Shown piece after piece: positions 50,325 through 62,752 of a stretch of DNA of 64,000 nt. The position numbers and the translations under genes are program-made. The stretch is from Petrolisthes cinctipes. Its lineage: Eukaryota > Arthropoda > Malacostraca > Decapoda > Porcellanidae. Each line of letters starts with the position of its first letter. Position 1 is the first letter of the stretch. The stretch spans positions 248,001-312,000 of the forward strand of contig JAWQEG010000079.1 in assembly GCA_033782935.1 (NCBI GenBank), in the 5' to 3' direction. The notes under the pieces were generated by a model. The model did no database searches, had not been told where the DNA came from, and was given only the letters and a program-made list of their open reading frames with translations.

Positions 50325-52325
50325 CAGTCATTTATGGGGTGGTGTGTGTGAGGGTGTCATTACAGTGCTTAGACTGTAAATATCAACAGTCATTTATGGG
50401 GTGGCGGGTGTGTGGGTGTCATTATAGTGCTTGGACTGTAAATATCAACAGTCAATCATGGGGTGGGGGGTGTGTGGGTGTCATTACATTGCTTGGACTG
50501 TAAATATCAAGTCATTCATTGGGTGGTGGATGTGTGTGTGTCATTTGTGCTTGGTTTGTAAATATCAACAGTCATTCATGGGGTAGTGGGTGGCATTACA
50601 GTGATTGGACTCTAAATATCAACAGTAATTCATATGGTGATGGGTGTGTGGGTGTCATTACAGAGCTTGGACTGTAAATATTAACAGTAATTCATGGGGT
50701 AGTGGGTGTGGGGGTGTCATTACAGTGCTTTGACTGTAAATATCAACAGTCATTTATGGGGTGGTGGGTGTGTGGATGTCATTACAGTGCGTGGACTGAA
50801 AATATCAATTGTCATTCATGGGGGTAATGTGTGTGTGGGGGTCATTACATTGCTTGGACTGTAAATATCAACCGTGATTTATGGGGTGGTAAGTGTGTGG
50901 GTGTCATTACAGTCCTTGGACTGTAATTATCAACCATAATTAATAGGGGGGTTAGTGTGAGTGTGTTATTATAGTGTTTGGACTTTAAATATTAACAGTC
51001 ATTAATTTGGTGGTGGATGTGTGGGTGTCATTATAGTGCTTGAACTGTAAATATCAACAGTCATTCATGGGGTTGTGGGTGTGTGGGTGTCATTACATTG
51101 CTTCAACTGTAAATATCAAGTCATTCATGGGGTGGTGGGTGTGTGTGTGTCATTTGTGCTTGGACTGTAAATATCAACAGTCATTCATTGGGTGGTGGGT
51201 GGCATTACAGTGCTTGGACTCTAAATATCAACAGTCATTCATGGGGTGATGGGTGTGTGGGTGTCATTACAGAGCTTGGATTGTAAATATCAACAGTCAT
51301 TCATGGGGTTGTGGGTGTCTGGGTGTCTGTGCAATGCTTGGACTGTAAATATCAACAGTCATTAATGGGGAGGTGGGTGTGTGGGTGTCATTACATTGCT
51401 TGTACTGTAAATATCAAGTCATTTATTGGGTGGAGGGTGTGTGTGTGTCATTATTGCTTGGACTGTAAATATCAACAGTCATTCACGGGGTTATGGGTGG
51501 CATTACAATGATTGGACTCTAAATATAAAAAGTAATTCATAGGGTGATGGGTGTTAGGGAGTCATTACAGTGCTTGGACTGTAATTATTAACAGTCATTC
51601 ATGGGGTTGTGGGTGTTTGGGTGTCTATGCATTCTTTGGACTGTAAATATCAACAGTTAATTATGGGGTGGTGGGTGTGTTGTGTCATTACATTGCTTGG
51701 ACTGTAAATATTAACAGATATTCATGGGGTGGTGGGTGTGTGGGTGTCATTACAGTGTTTTGACTGTATATATTAACAGTCATTCAAAGGGTGGTGGGTG
51801 TCATTAGAGTGCTTGGACTCTAAATATCAACAGTTTTTTATGGGATGGTGGGTGTGAGGGTGTCATTACAGTGCTTAGACTGTAAATATCAACAGTCATT
51901 TATGGGGTGGCGGGTGTGTGGGTGTCATTATAGTGCTTGGACTGTAAATATCAACAGTCAATCATGGGGTGGTGAGTGTGTGGGTGTCATTACATTGCTT
52001 GGACTGTAAATATCAAGTCATTCATTGGGTGGTGGATGTGTGTGTGTCATTTGTGCTTGGATTGTAAATATCAACAGTCATTCATGGGGTAGTGGGTGGC
52101 ATTACAGTGATTGGACTCTAAATATCAACAGTAATTCATATGGTGATGGGTGTGTGGGTGTCATTACAGTGCTTGGACTGTAAATATTAACAGTAATTCA
52201 TGGGGTAGTGGGTGTGGGGGTGTCATTACAGTGCTTTGACTGTAAATATCAACCATAATTAATAGGGGGGTTAGTGTGAGTGTGTTATTACAGTGTTTGG
52301 ACTTTAAATATTAACAGTCATTTAT
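50325..52325 (+). repeat. HOR eta segments (offsets 1506 and 5675)
   Basis: A run marked by GTGGCGGGTG, a 58-bp CAAGTCATTCATTGG monomer with TCATTTGTGC, and GATTGGACTC lies at 50.35-50.72 kb and again at 51.85-52.22 kb (GATTGG at 50603 and 52109, 1506 apart). The stretch 50.35-51.35 kb also matches 56.03-57.04 kb at a constant 5675-5676 offset (CCGTGATTT at 50872 and 56547). This whole region shares the GATTGGACTC marker monomer with HOR alpha. Confidence 0.65.
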
Positions 52326-52562
52326 GGGGTGGTGGGTGTGTGGATGTCATTACAGTGCATGGACTGTAAATATCAACTGTCATTTAAGGGGTGGTGGGTG
52401 TGTGGGTGTCATTACAATGCTCAGACTGTAAATATTAACAGTTATTCATGGGGTGGTGGGTGTGTGGATGTCATTACAGTGCATGGACTGTAAATATCAA
52501 CTGTCATTTAAGGGGTGGTGGGTGTGTGGGTGTCATTACAATGCTCAGACTGTAAATATTAA
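52326..52562 (+). repeat. Apparently perfect tandem duplication of a 124-bp dimer
   Basis: GCATGGACTG at 52357 and 52481 heads two consecutive copies of two 62-bp monomers, the second carrying the unusual GCTCAGACTG start. I see no difference over the 110 or so bases that overlap before the second copy diverges at AAGTGTAATTTATGG. Confidence 0.8.
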
Positions 52563-53268
52563 GTGTAATTTATGGGATAGTGGGTGTGTCGATGTCATTA
52601 CATTGCTTGGACTGAAAATATCAACAGTCATTCTTAGGGTGGTAGGTGTGTGGGTGTTATTACAGTGCTTGGACTATAAATATCAACAGTCATTTATTGG
52701 GTGGTGGGTGTGTGGGTGTCATTACAGTGCTTGGACTGTAAATATAAACAGTCATTCATGTGGTGGTGGGTGTGTGTGTGTCATTATATTGCTTGGACTG
52801 TAAATATCAAGTCATTCATGGGGTGTTGGGTGTGTGTGTGTGTCATTAGTGCTTGGACTGTAAATATCAACAGTCATTCATGGGGTGGTGGGTGGCATTA
52901 CAGTGCTTGGACTCCAAATATCAACAGTCATTCATGGGGTGGTGGGTGGCATTACAGTGCTTGGACTCCAAATATCAACAGTCATTCATGGGGTGATGGG
53001 TGTGTTTGTGTCATTACAGAGCTTGGACTGTAAATATCAACAGTCATTCATGGGGTTGTGGGTGTCTGGGTGTCTGTGCAGTGCTTGGACTGTAATTATC
53101 AGCAGTCAATCATGGGGTGGTGGGTGTGTGGGTGTCATTACAGAGCTTGGACTGTAAATATCAACAGTCATTCATGGGGTGGTTGGTGTGTGGGTGTCAT
53201 TACAATGTTTTGATTGTAAATATCAACAGTCATTCATTGGGTGGTTGGTGTGTGGGTGTCATCACAGT
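52563..53268 (+). repeat. HOR alpha-related tail, fourth occurrence
   Basis: From about 52820 the order (a 58-bp monomer ending in TCATTAGTGC, two GGTGGCATTACAG 54-bp monomers with GGACTCCAAATATC, a GTGTTTGTGTC monomer and a TCTGTGCAGTGC junction) repeats the tail of HOR alpha. Equivalent points lie at 46943, 48509, 49953, 53033 and 54479. The last interval, 1446 bp, is close to the length of the shortened alpha copy 3. Confidence 0.7.
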
Positions 53269-54174
53269 GCTTGGGCTGTAAATATAAACAGTCATTCATG
53301 TGGTGATGGGTGTGTGGGTGTCATAACAGTGTTTTGACTGTAAATATTTACAGTCATTCATAGGTTGGTGGGTGTCATTAGAGTGCTTGGACTGTAAATA
53401 TCAACAGTTTTTCATGGGGTGGTGGGTGTGTGGGTGTCATGACAGTGCTTGGACTGTAAATATCAACCATAATTAATGGGGTGGTGGGTGTTTGGGTGTC
53501 TATGCATTGCTTGGACTGTAAATATCAACAGTCAATCATGGGGTGGTGTGTGTGTGGGTGTCATTACAGTGCTTGGGCTGTAAATATAAACAGTCATTCA
53601 AGTGGTGGTGGGTGTGTGGGTGTCTTAACAGTGTTTTGACTGTAAATATTTACAGTCATATATAGGTTAGTGGGTGTCATTAGAGTGCTTGGACTGTAAA
53701 TATCAACATTCATTCATGGGATGGTGGATGTGTGGGTGTCATTACAGAGCTTGGATTGTAAATATCAACAGTCATTTATGGGGTGGTGGGTGTTTGGGTG
53801 TCTATGCATTGCTTGGACTGTAAATATCAACAGTCAATCATGGGGTGGTGGGTGTGTGGGTGTCATTACAGTGCTTGGGCTGTAAATATAAACAGTCATT
53901 CAAGTGGTGGTGGGTGTGTGGGTGTCTTAACAGTGTTTTGACTGTAAATATTTACAGTCATATATAGGTTAGTGGGTGTCATTAGAGTGCTTGGACTGTA
54001 AATATCAACAGTTTTTCATGGGGTGGTGGGTGTGTGGGTGTCATGACAGTGCTTAGACTGTAAATATCAACCATAATTAATGGGGTGGTGGGTGTGGTGG
54101 TGTTATTACTGTGCTTGGCCTGTAAATATCAACAGTCATTCATGGGATGGTGGATGTGTGGGTGTCATTATAGT
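53269..54174 (+). repeat. Three tandem copies of a 302-bp five-monomer HOR
   Basis: GCTTGGGCTG, an uncommon monomer start, occurs at 53269, 53571 and 53873, exactly 302 bp apart each time. The unit is four 62-bp-type monomers and one 54-bp monomer, in the order AATATAAACAG, AATATTTACAG (54 bp), a CAACAGTTTTTCATGG or variant monomer, a CATAATTAATGG-type monomer, and one with the TCTATGCATTGC junction. Copies 2 and 3 share TCTTAACAG and CATATATAGG, which copy 1 lacks, so they are the most recent pair over that part. The end of copy 3 departs from the pattern. Confidence 0.75.
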
Positions 54175-57040
54175 GCTTGAACTGTGAATATCAACAGTCA
54201 TTCATGGTGTGGTGGGTGTGTGAGTGTCATTACATTGCTTGAACTGTAAATATCAAGTCATTCATCGGGTGTTGGGTGTGTGAGTGTGTCATTAGTGCTT
54301 GGACTGTAAATATCAACAGTCATTCATGGGGTGGTGGGTGGCATTACAGTGCTTGGACTCCAAATATCAACAGTCATTCATGGGGTGGTGGGTGGCATTA
54401 CAGTGCTTGGACTCCAAATATCAACAGTCATTCATGGGGTGATGGGTGTGTTTGTGTCATTACAGAGCTTGGACTGTAAATATCAACAGTCATTAATGGG
54501 GTTTTGGGTGTCTGGGTGTCTGTGCAGTGCTTGGACTGTAAATATCAGCAGTCAATCATTGGGTGGTGGCTGTGTGGGTGTCATTACTGAGCTTGGACTG
54601 TAAATATCAACAGTCATTCATGGGGTGGTGGGTGTGTGGGTGTCATTACAGTGTTTTGATTGTAAATATCAACAATCATTAATAGGGTGGTGGGTGTCAT
54701 TAGAGTGCTTGGACTGTAAATATCAACAGTCATTCATGGGGTGGTTGGTGTGTGGGTGTAATTACAGTGCTTGGACTGTAAATATCAACCATAATTCATG
54801 GGGTAGAGGGTGTGAGGGTGTCATTACAGTTCTTTGACTGTAAATATCAACAGTCATTTATGCGGTGGTGGGTGTGTGGGCGTCATTATAGTGCTTGGTC
54901 TGTAAATATCAACAGTCAATCATTGGGTGTGGGGTGTGTGGGTGTCATTACATTGCTTGGACTGTAAATATCAAGTCATTTATTGGGTGGTGGCTGTGTG
55001 TGTGTCATTAGTGCTTGGATTGTAAATATCAACAGTCATTCATGGGGTAGTGGGTGGCATTACAGTGATTGGACTCTAAATATCAACAAAATTCATAGTG
55101 TGATGGGTGTGTGGGTGTCATTACAGTGCTTGGACTGTAAATATTAACAGTAATTCATGGGGTAGTGGGTGTGGGGGTATCATTACAGTGCTTTGACTGT
55201 AAATATCAACAGTCATTCATGGGGTGGTGGGTGTGTGGATGTCATTACAGTGCATGGACTGAAAATATCAATTGTCATTAATGGGTTGGTGGGTGTGTGG
55301 GTGTCATTACATTGCTTGGACTGTATATATCAACCATCATTCATTAGGTGGTGGGTGTGTGGGTGTCATAACAGTGTGTTGACTGTAAATATTAACAGTC
55401 ATTCATATGGTGGTGGGTGTCATTAGAGTGCTTGGACTGTAAATATTAACAGTCATTAATTTGGTGATGGGTGTGTTGATGTCATTACAGTGCATGGACT
55501 GAAAATATCAACTGTCCTTAATGGGGTGGTGAGTGTGTGGGTGTTATTACAATTCTTGGACTGTATATATCAACCATCATTAATTAGGTGGTGGGTGTGT
55601 GGGTGTCATTACAGAGCTTGGACTGTAAATATCAACAGTCATTCATGGGGTTGTGGGTGTCTGGGTGTCTGTGCAGTGCTTGGACTGTAAATATCAGCAG
55701 TCAATCATGGGGTGGTGGGTGTGTGGGTGTCATTACAGAGCTTGGACTGTAAATATTAACAGTAATTTATGGGGTGGTGGGTGTGTGGGTGTCATTACAG
55801 TGTTTTGATTGTAAATATCAACAATCATTAATAGGGTGGTGGGTGTCATTAGAGTGCTTGGACTGTAAATATCAATAGTTATTCATGGGGTGGTTGGTGT
55901 GTGGGTGTAATTACAGTGCTTGGACTGTAAATATCAATCATAATTCATGGGGTAGAGGGTGTGAGGGTGTCATTACAGTGCTTTGACTGTAAATATCAAC
56001 AGTCATTTATGGGGTGGTTGGTGTGAGAGTGTCATTACAGTGCTTAGACTGTAAATATCAACAGTCATTTATGGGGTGGTGGGTGTGTGGGTGTCATTAT
56101 AGTGCTTGGACTGTAAATATCAACAGTCAATCATGGGGTGTGGGGTGTGTGGGTGTCATTACATTGCTTGGACTGTAAATATCAAGTCATTCATTGGGTG
56201 GTGGCTGTGTGTGTGTCATTAGTGCTTGGATTGTAAATATCAACAGTCATTCATTAGGGTAGTGGGTGGCATTATAGTGATTGGACTCTAAATATCAACA
56301 GTATTTCATAGTGTGATGGGTGTGTGGGTGTCATTACAGTGCTTGGACTGTAAATATTAACAGTAATTCATGGGGTAGTGGGTGTGGGGGTGTCATTACA
56401 GTGCTTTGACTGTAAATATCAACAGTCATTCATGGGGTGGTGGGTGTGTGGATGTCATTACAGTGCATGGACTGAAAATATCAATTGTCATTCATGGGTT
56501 GGTGGGTGTGTGGGTGTCATTACATTGCTTGGACTGTAAATATCAACCGTGATTTATGGGGTGGTAAGTGTGTGGGTGTCATTACAGTCCTTGGACTGTA
56601 AATATCAACCATAATTAATAGGGGGGTTGGTGTGGGTGTGTTATTACAGTGTTTGGAGTGTAAATATTAACAGTCATTAATTTGGTGGTGGATGTGTGGG
56701 TTTCATTATAGTGCTTGAACTGTAAAAATCAACAGTCATTCATGGGGTGGTGGGTGTGTGGGAGTCATTACATTGCTTGGACTGTAAATATCAAGTCATT
56801 CATGGGGTGGTGGGTTTGTGTGTGTCATTTGTGCTTGGACTGTAAATAACAACAGTCATTCATTGGTAGGTGGGTGGCATTACAGTGCTTGGACTCTAAA
56901 TACCAACAGTCATTCATGGGGTGATGGGTGTGTGGGTGTCATTTCAGAGCTTGGATTGTAAATATCAACTGTCATTCGTGGGGTTGTGGGTTTCTGGGTG
57001 TCTGTGCAATGCTTGTACTGTAAATATCAACAGTCATTCA
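54175..57040 (+). repeat. Alpha tail (fifth occurrence) followed by two eta-type segments
   Basis: The region 54.27-54.66 kb repeats the alpha tail. The GATTGGACTC marker occurs at 55067 and 56279, with a GTGTGGGGTG variant and a 58-bp CAAGTCATT monomer with TCATTAGTGC before each (offset 1212). From 56.03 kb on it is the partner of 50.35-51.35 kb. The TCTGTGCAGTGC junction monomer returns near 55670. No sequence outside the array is seen. Confidence 0.6.
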
Positions 57041-59160
57041 TGGGGTGGTGGGTGTGTGGGTGTCATTACACTGTTTTGACTGTATATATTTACAGTCATT
57101 CATATGGTGGTGGCTGTCATTAGAGTGCTTGGACTGTAAATATCAACAGTTTTTCATGGGGTGTCATTACAGTGCTCAGACTGTAAATACTAACAGTCAT
57201 TCATGGTGTGGTTGGTGTGTGGATGTAATTACAGTAATTAGACAGAAAATATTAACAGTTATTCATGGGGTGGTGGGTGTGTGGGTGTCATTACAGTGCT
57301 TGGACTATAAAAATCAACCGTTATTTATGGGGTGGTGGGTGTGGGGGTTTCATTACAGTGCTTGGACTGTAAATATCAACAGTCATTCATGGGATGGTGG
57401 ATGTGTAGGTGTCATTATAGTGATTGAACTGTTAATATCAACATTCATTTATGGTGTGGTGGGTGTGTGGGTGTCATTACATTGCTTGGACTGTAAATAT
57501 TAAGTCATTCATTAGGTGTTGGGTGTGTGTTTGTGTCATTAGAGATTGGACTGTAAATATCAACTGTCATTCATGGGGGTGTGGGTGTCTGGGTGTCTGT
57601 GCAGTGCTTGGACTGTAAATATCAGCAGTCAATCATGGGTTGGTGGGTGTGTGGGTGTCATTAGAGAGCTTGGACTGTAAATATCAACAGTCATTTATTG
57701 GGTGGTGGGTGTGTGGGTGTAATTACAGTGCTTTGATTGTAAATATCAACAGTCATTCATAGGGTGGTGGGTGTCATTAGATTGCTTGGACTGTAAATAT
57801 CAACAGTCATTCATAGGGTAGTGGGTGGCATTACAGTGATTGGACTCTAAATATCAAAAGTAATTCATAGGGTGATGGGTGTGTGGGTGTAATTATAGTG
57901 CTTGGAGTGAAAATATCAACTGTCATTCATGGGGTGGTGAGTGTGTGTGTGTTATTACAATTCTTGGACTGTAAATATCAATCATCATTCAATGGGTGGT
58001 GGGTGTGTGGGTGTCATTACAGTGCTCAGACTGTAAATATTAAGTGTCATTCATGGGATAGTGGGTGTGTCGATGTCATTACAGTGCTTGGACTGAAAAT
58101 ATCAACTGTCATTCATGGGGTGGTGGGTGTGTGGGTGTCATTACATTGCTTGGACTGTAAATATCAACCGTGATTTATCGGGTGGTAAGTGTGTGGGTGT
58201 CATTACAGTCCTTGGACTGTAAATATCAACCATAATTAATAGGGGGCTGGTGTTAGGGTGTCATTATAGTGCTTGAACTGTAAGTATCAACAGTCATTCA
58301 TGGGGTGGTGGGTGTGTGGGTGTCATTACATTGCTTGGACTGTAAATATTAAGTCATTCATGGGGTGATGGGTGTGTAGGTGTCATTACAGAGCTTGGAT
58401 TGTAAATATCAACAGTCATTCATGGGGTTGTGGGTGTCTGGGTGTCTGTGCAATGCTTGGACTGTAAATATCAACAGTCATTAATGGGGTGGTGGGTGTG
58501 TGGGTGTCATTACATCGCTTGGACTGTAAATATCAAGTCATTTATTAGGTGGTGGGTGTTTGGGTTTCTATGCATTGTTTGGACTGTAAATATCAACAGT
58601 TAATCATGGGGTGGTGGGTGTGTGGTGTCATTACAGTGCTTGGACTGTAAATATCAACAGTTATTCATGGGGTGGTGGGTGTGTGGGTGTCATTACACTG
58701 TTTTGACTGTATATATTAACAGTCATTCATAGGGTGGTGGGTGTCATTAGAGTGTTTGGACTGTATATATCAACAGTTTTTCATGGGGTTGTGTGTGTGT
58801 GGATATCATTACTGTTCATGAACTGAAAATATCAACTCTCATTCATGGGGTGGTGAGTGTGTGTGTGTTATTACAATTCTTGGACTGTAAATATCAATCA
58901 TCATCCAATGGGTGGTGGGTGTGTGGGTGTCATTACAGTGCTCAGACTGTAAATATTAAGTGTCATTCATGGGATAGTGGGTGTGTCGATGTCATTACAG
59001 TGCTTGGAATGAAAATATCAACAGTCATTCAAAGGGTGGTAGATGTGTGGGTGTCATTACAGTGCTTGGACTATAAATATCAACCATCATTTATGGGGTG
59101 GTGGGTGTGTGGGTGTCATTACAGTGTTTGGACTGTAAATATCAACAGTCATTCATAGGG
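57041..59160 (+). repeat. Mixed block with a roughly 916-bp internal duplication
   Basis: AGTGCTCAGACTG followed by TATTAAGTGTCATTCATGGG and a GTGTGTCGATGTC monomer lies at 58021 and 58937 (offset 916). Each is preceded by a GTGTGTGTGTTATTACAATTC and an AATCATCAT monomer. A 47-bp monomer is at 57129-57175. The longest forward open frame in the window, 152 codons at 57045-57503, lies here only because two monomers have lost the usual TAA; it is not supported as a gene. Confidence 0.6.
57129..57175 (+). repeat. Truncated 47-bp monomer
   Basis: Monomer starts at 57129 (TTGGACTG) and 57176 (TCAGACTG) are 47 bp apart. The sequence passes from CATGGG to GTGTCATTACAG with 15 bp of the G/T tract missing, like the event at 6571. 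The independent context suggests this short deletion recurs. Confidence 0.75.
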
Positions 59161-60978
59161 TGGTGGGTGTGTGAGTGTCATTACAGAGCTTGGACTGTAA
59201 ATATCAACATTCATTAATGGAGTGGTGGGTGTGTGGGTGTCATTACAGTGCTTGGACTGTAAATATTAACTGTCAATCATAGGGTAGTCAGTGTGTGGGT
59301 GTCATTACAGTGCTTGGACTGTAAATATCAACTGTCATTCATGGGGTGGGGAGTGTGTGGGTGTCATTACAGTGCTTTAACTATAAATATTAACATACAT
59401 TTATTGGGTGGTTGTGTCATTAGAGTGCTTGGACTGTAAATATCAACCATCATTCATTGGGTGGTGGGTGTGTGGATGACATTACAGTGATTGAACTGAA
59501 AATATCAACTGTCATTCATTGGATGGTGGGTGTGTGGGTGTAATTACAGTTCTTGGACTCTAAATATCAACCATCATTTATTGGGTGGTGGGTGTGTGGG
59601 TGACATTACAGTGCTTGGACTGTAAATATTAACAGTCATTCATGGGGTGGTGGGTGTGTAGGTGTCATTATAGTGCTTGGACTGAAAATATCAACAGTCA
59701 TTTATGGGGTGGTGGGTGTGTGGGTGTCATTAAATTGCTTGGACTGAAAATATCAAGTCACTCATTGGGTGGTGGGTGTGGGTGTGTCATTAGTGCTTGG
59801 AATATACATATCAACAGTCATTCATGGGGTGGTGGGTGGCATTACAGTGTTTGGACTCTAAATATCAACAGTAATTCATAGGGTGATGGGTGTGTGGGTG
59901 TCATTACAGTGTTAGGACTGTAAATATCAACAGTCATTTATTGGGTGGTTTGTGTGTGAGTATCATTACAGTCCTTGGAATGTAAATATCAACCATTATT
60001 TATTGGGTGGTGGGTGTGTGGGTGACATTACAGTGCTTGGACTGTAAATATTAACAGTCATTCATGGGGTGGTAGATGTATAGATGTCATTACAGTGCTT
60101 GGACTGAGAATATCAACTGCCATTTATGGGGTGGTGGGTGTGTGGGTTTCATTACAGTTCTTGGACTGTAAATATCAATCATCATTCATTTGGTCGTGGG
60201 TGTGTGGGTGACATTACAGTGCTTGGACTGTAAATATTAACAGCCATTCATGGGGTGGTGGGTGTGTGGGTGTCATTACATTGCTTGGACTGTAAATATA
60301 AAGTCATTCATTATGTTGTGGATGTGTGTGTGTCATTAGTGCTTGGACTGTAAATATATACATTTATTCATGGGGTGGTGGGTGTCATTACAGTGCTTGG
60401 ACTCTAAATATCAACAGTAATTCATAGGGTGAGGGGTGTGTGGGTTGTCATTACAGTGCTTGGACTGAAAATATCAACAGTCATTTATTGGGTGGAGGGT
60501 GTGTGGGTATCATTACAGTCCTTGGACTGTAAATATCAACCATCATTCATTAGGTGGTGGGTGTATGGGTGACATTACAGTGCTTGGACTGTAAATATTA
60601 AAAGTCATTCATGGGGTGGTAGGTGTGTAGATGTCATTAAAGTGCTTGGACTGAAAACATATACTATCAATCATGGGTGGTGGGTGTGTTGGTGACATTA
60701 CAGTGCTTGGACTGTAAATATAATTATTTATTTATGGGGGGGTGGGTGTCATTACAGTGCTTGGACTCTAAATATCAACAGTAATTCATAGGGTGAGAGG
60801 TGTGTGGATGTCATTAAAGTGCTTGGACTGAAAATAACAACAGATATTCATGGGGTTTTAGGGGTGTGGTTGTCATTACAGAGCTTGGACTTTAAATATC
60901 AACCATCATTTATAGGGTGGTGGGTGTGTTGGTGTCATTACAGTGCTTGGACTGTAATTATCAACAGTCATTCATATG
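59161..60978 (+). repeat. Partner of 42.65-45.0 kb, rearranged
   Basis: CATTAATGGAGTGG in matching context lies at 42701 and 59212 (offset 16511). The AACATAC monomer is at 59394, against 42821 or 43620. GGACTC-AAATATCAACAGTAATT monomers at 44871 and 60396 give 15525. The left block holds an extra 0.8 kb tandem copy, consistent with these shifting offsets. Confidence 0.6.
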
Positions 60979-62752
60979 GTGGTGGGTGTGTGAGTGTCAT
61001 TACAGTAGTTGGACTGTTAATGTCAACAGTTATTAATTGGGTGGTGGGTGTGTGGGTGTCATTACAGTGCTTGGACTGTAAATATCAACAGTCATTTCTG
61101 GGGTGGTGGGTGTATGGGTGTCTTTACAGTGTTTTAACTATAAATATCAACATTCATTTATTGGGTAGTGGGTGTCATTACAGTGCTTGGACTGTAAATA
61201 TCAACAGTCATTCATAGGGTGGTGCGTGTGTGGGTGTCATGACAATGTTTGGACTGTAAATATCAACAGTCATTCATAGGGTGGTGAGTGTGTGGGTGTC
61301 ATTACAGTTCTTGGACTGTAAATATCAACCATCATTCATTAGGTGGTGGGTGTGTGGGTGTCATTAAATTGCTCGGACTGTAAATATTAACAGTCATTAA
61401 TGGTGTGGTGGGTGTGTGGATGTAATAACAGTGCTTGGACTAAAAATATCAACAGTCATTCATGGGGTGGTGGGTGTATGAGTGTCATTACAGTGTTTTA
61501 ACTATAAATATCAACATTCATTTATTGGGTGGTGGGTGTCATGACAGTGCTTGGACTGTAAATATCAACAGTCATTCATAGGGTTGTGCATGTGTGGGTG
61601 TCATGACAGTGCTTGGACTGTAAATATTAACAGTCATTCATTTGGTGGTGAGTGTGTGGGTGTCATTACAGTGCTGAGACTGTAAATACTAACAGACATT
61701 TATGGTGTGGTGGGTGTGTGGATGTAATTACAGTGTTTGGACTAAAAATATCAACAGTCTTTCATGGGGTGGTTTGTGTGTGGGTGTCATTACAGTGCTT
61801 GGACTATAAAAATCAACCGTCATTTCTGGGGTGGTGGGTGTGTGGGTGTCATTACAGTACTTGGACAGTAAATATCAACAGTCATTCATAGGGCGGTGGG
61901 TGTGTGAGTGTCATTACAGAACCTGGACTGTAAATATCAACAGTCATTCATGGGGTGGTGGGTGTGTATGTGTCATTACAGTGCTTGGACTGTAAATATC
62001 AAAAGTCATTTTTTCGGTGGTGGGTGAGTGGGTGTCATTACAGTGCTAGGACTGTAAATATCAATAGTCATTTGTGGGGTAGTTGTTGTCATTAGAGTGC
62101 TTGGACTGTAAATTTCAACAGTCATTCATGGATTGGTGTGTGTGTTGGTGTCATTACAGTGCTTGGACTGTAAATATCAACCATAATTAATGGGGTGGTG
62201 GGTGTGGGGGTGTCACTACAGTGCTTGGACTGTAAATATCAACAGTCATTCATGGGAAAGTGGATGTGTGGGTGTCATTATAGTGCTTGAACTGTTAATA
62301 TCAACAGTCATTAATGGGGTGGTGGGTGTGTGGGTGTCATTACATTGCTTGGACTGTAAATATCAACAGTCATTTATTGGGTGGTGGGTGTGTGGGTATC
62401 ATTACAGTCCTTGGAATGTAAATATCAACCATTATTCATTGGGTGGTGGGTGTGTGGGTGACATTAGAGTGCTTGGACTGTAAATATTAACAGTCATTCA
62501 TGGGGTGGTAGGGGTATAGATGTCATTACAGTGCTTGGACTGAGAATATCAACTGCCATTTATGGGGTGGTGGGTGTGTGGGTTTCATTACAGTTCTTGG
62601 ACTGTAAATATCAACCATCATTCATTGGGTCGTGGGTGTGTGGGTGACATTACAGTGCTTGGACTGTAAATATTAACAGCCATTCATGGGGTGGTGAGTG
62701 TGTAGGTGTCATTATAGTGCTTGGACTGTAAATATCAACAGTCACTCATGGG
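60979..62752 (+). repeat. HOR beta, copy 1 (1774 bp)
   Basis: AGTTGGACTGTTAATGTC at 61007 recurs at 62781, and the 1774 offset holds until one base is gained near 63785. The start near 60979 is where the two copies begin to agree. Within it lie the ACTCAT/TTTTAACTATAAATATC monomers, the CATTTTTTCGG junction at 62007 and a stretch (about 62091-62345) very close to the beginning of HOR alpha copy 1. Confidence 0.82.

Noticed and set aside
57045..57503. Longest open frame in the window (152 codons), as a possible protein gene
   Set aside because: It spans about eight monomers and is open only because two expected TAA codons are mutated and short monomers change phase. The translation is the same repeat seen in all three frames elsewhere, with no start context, domain or codon bias.
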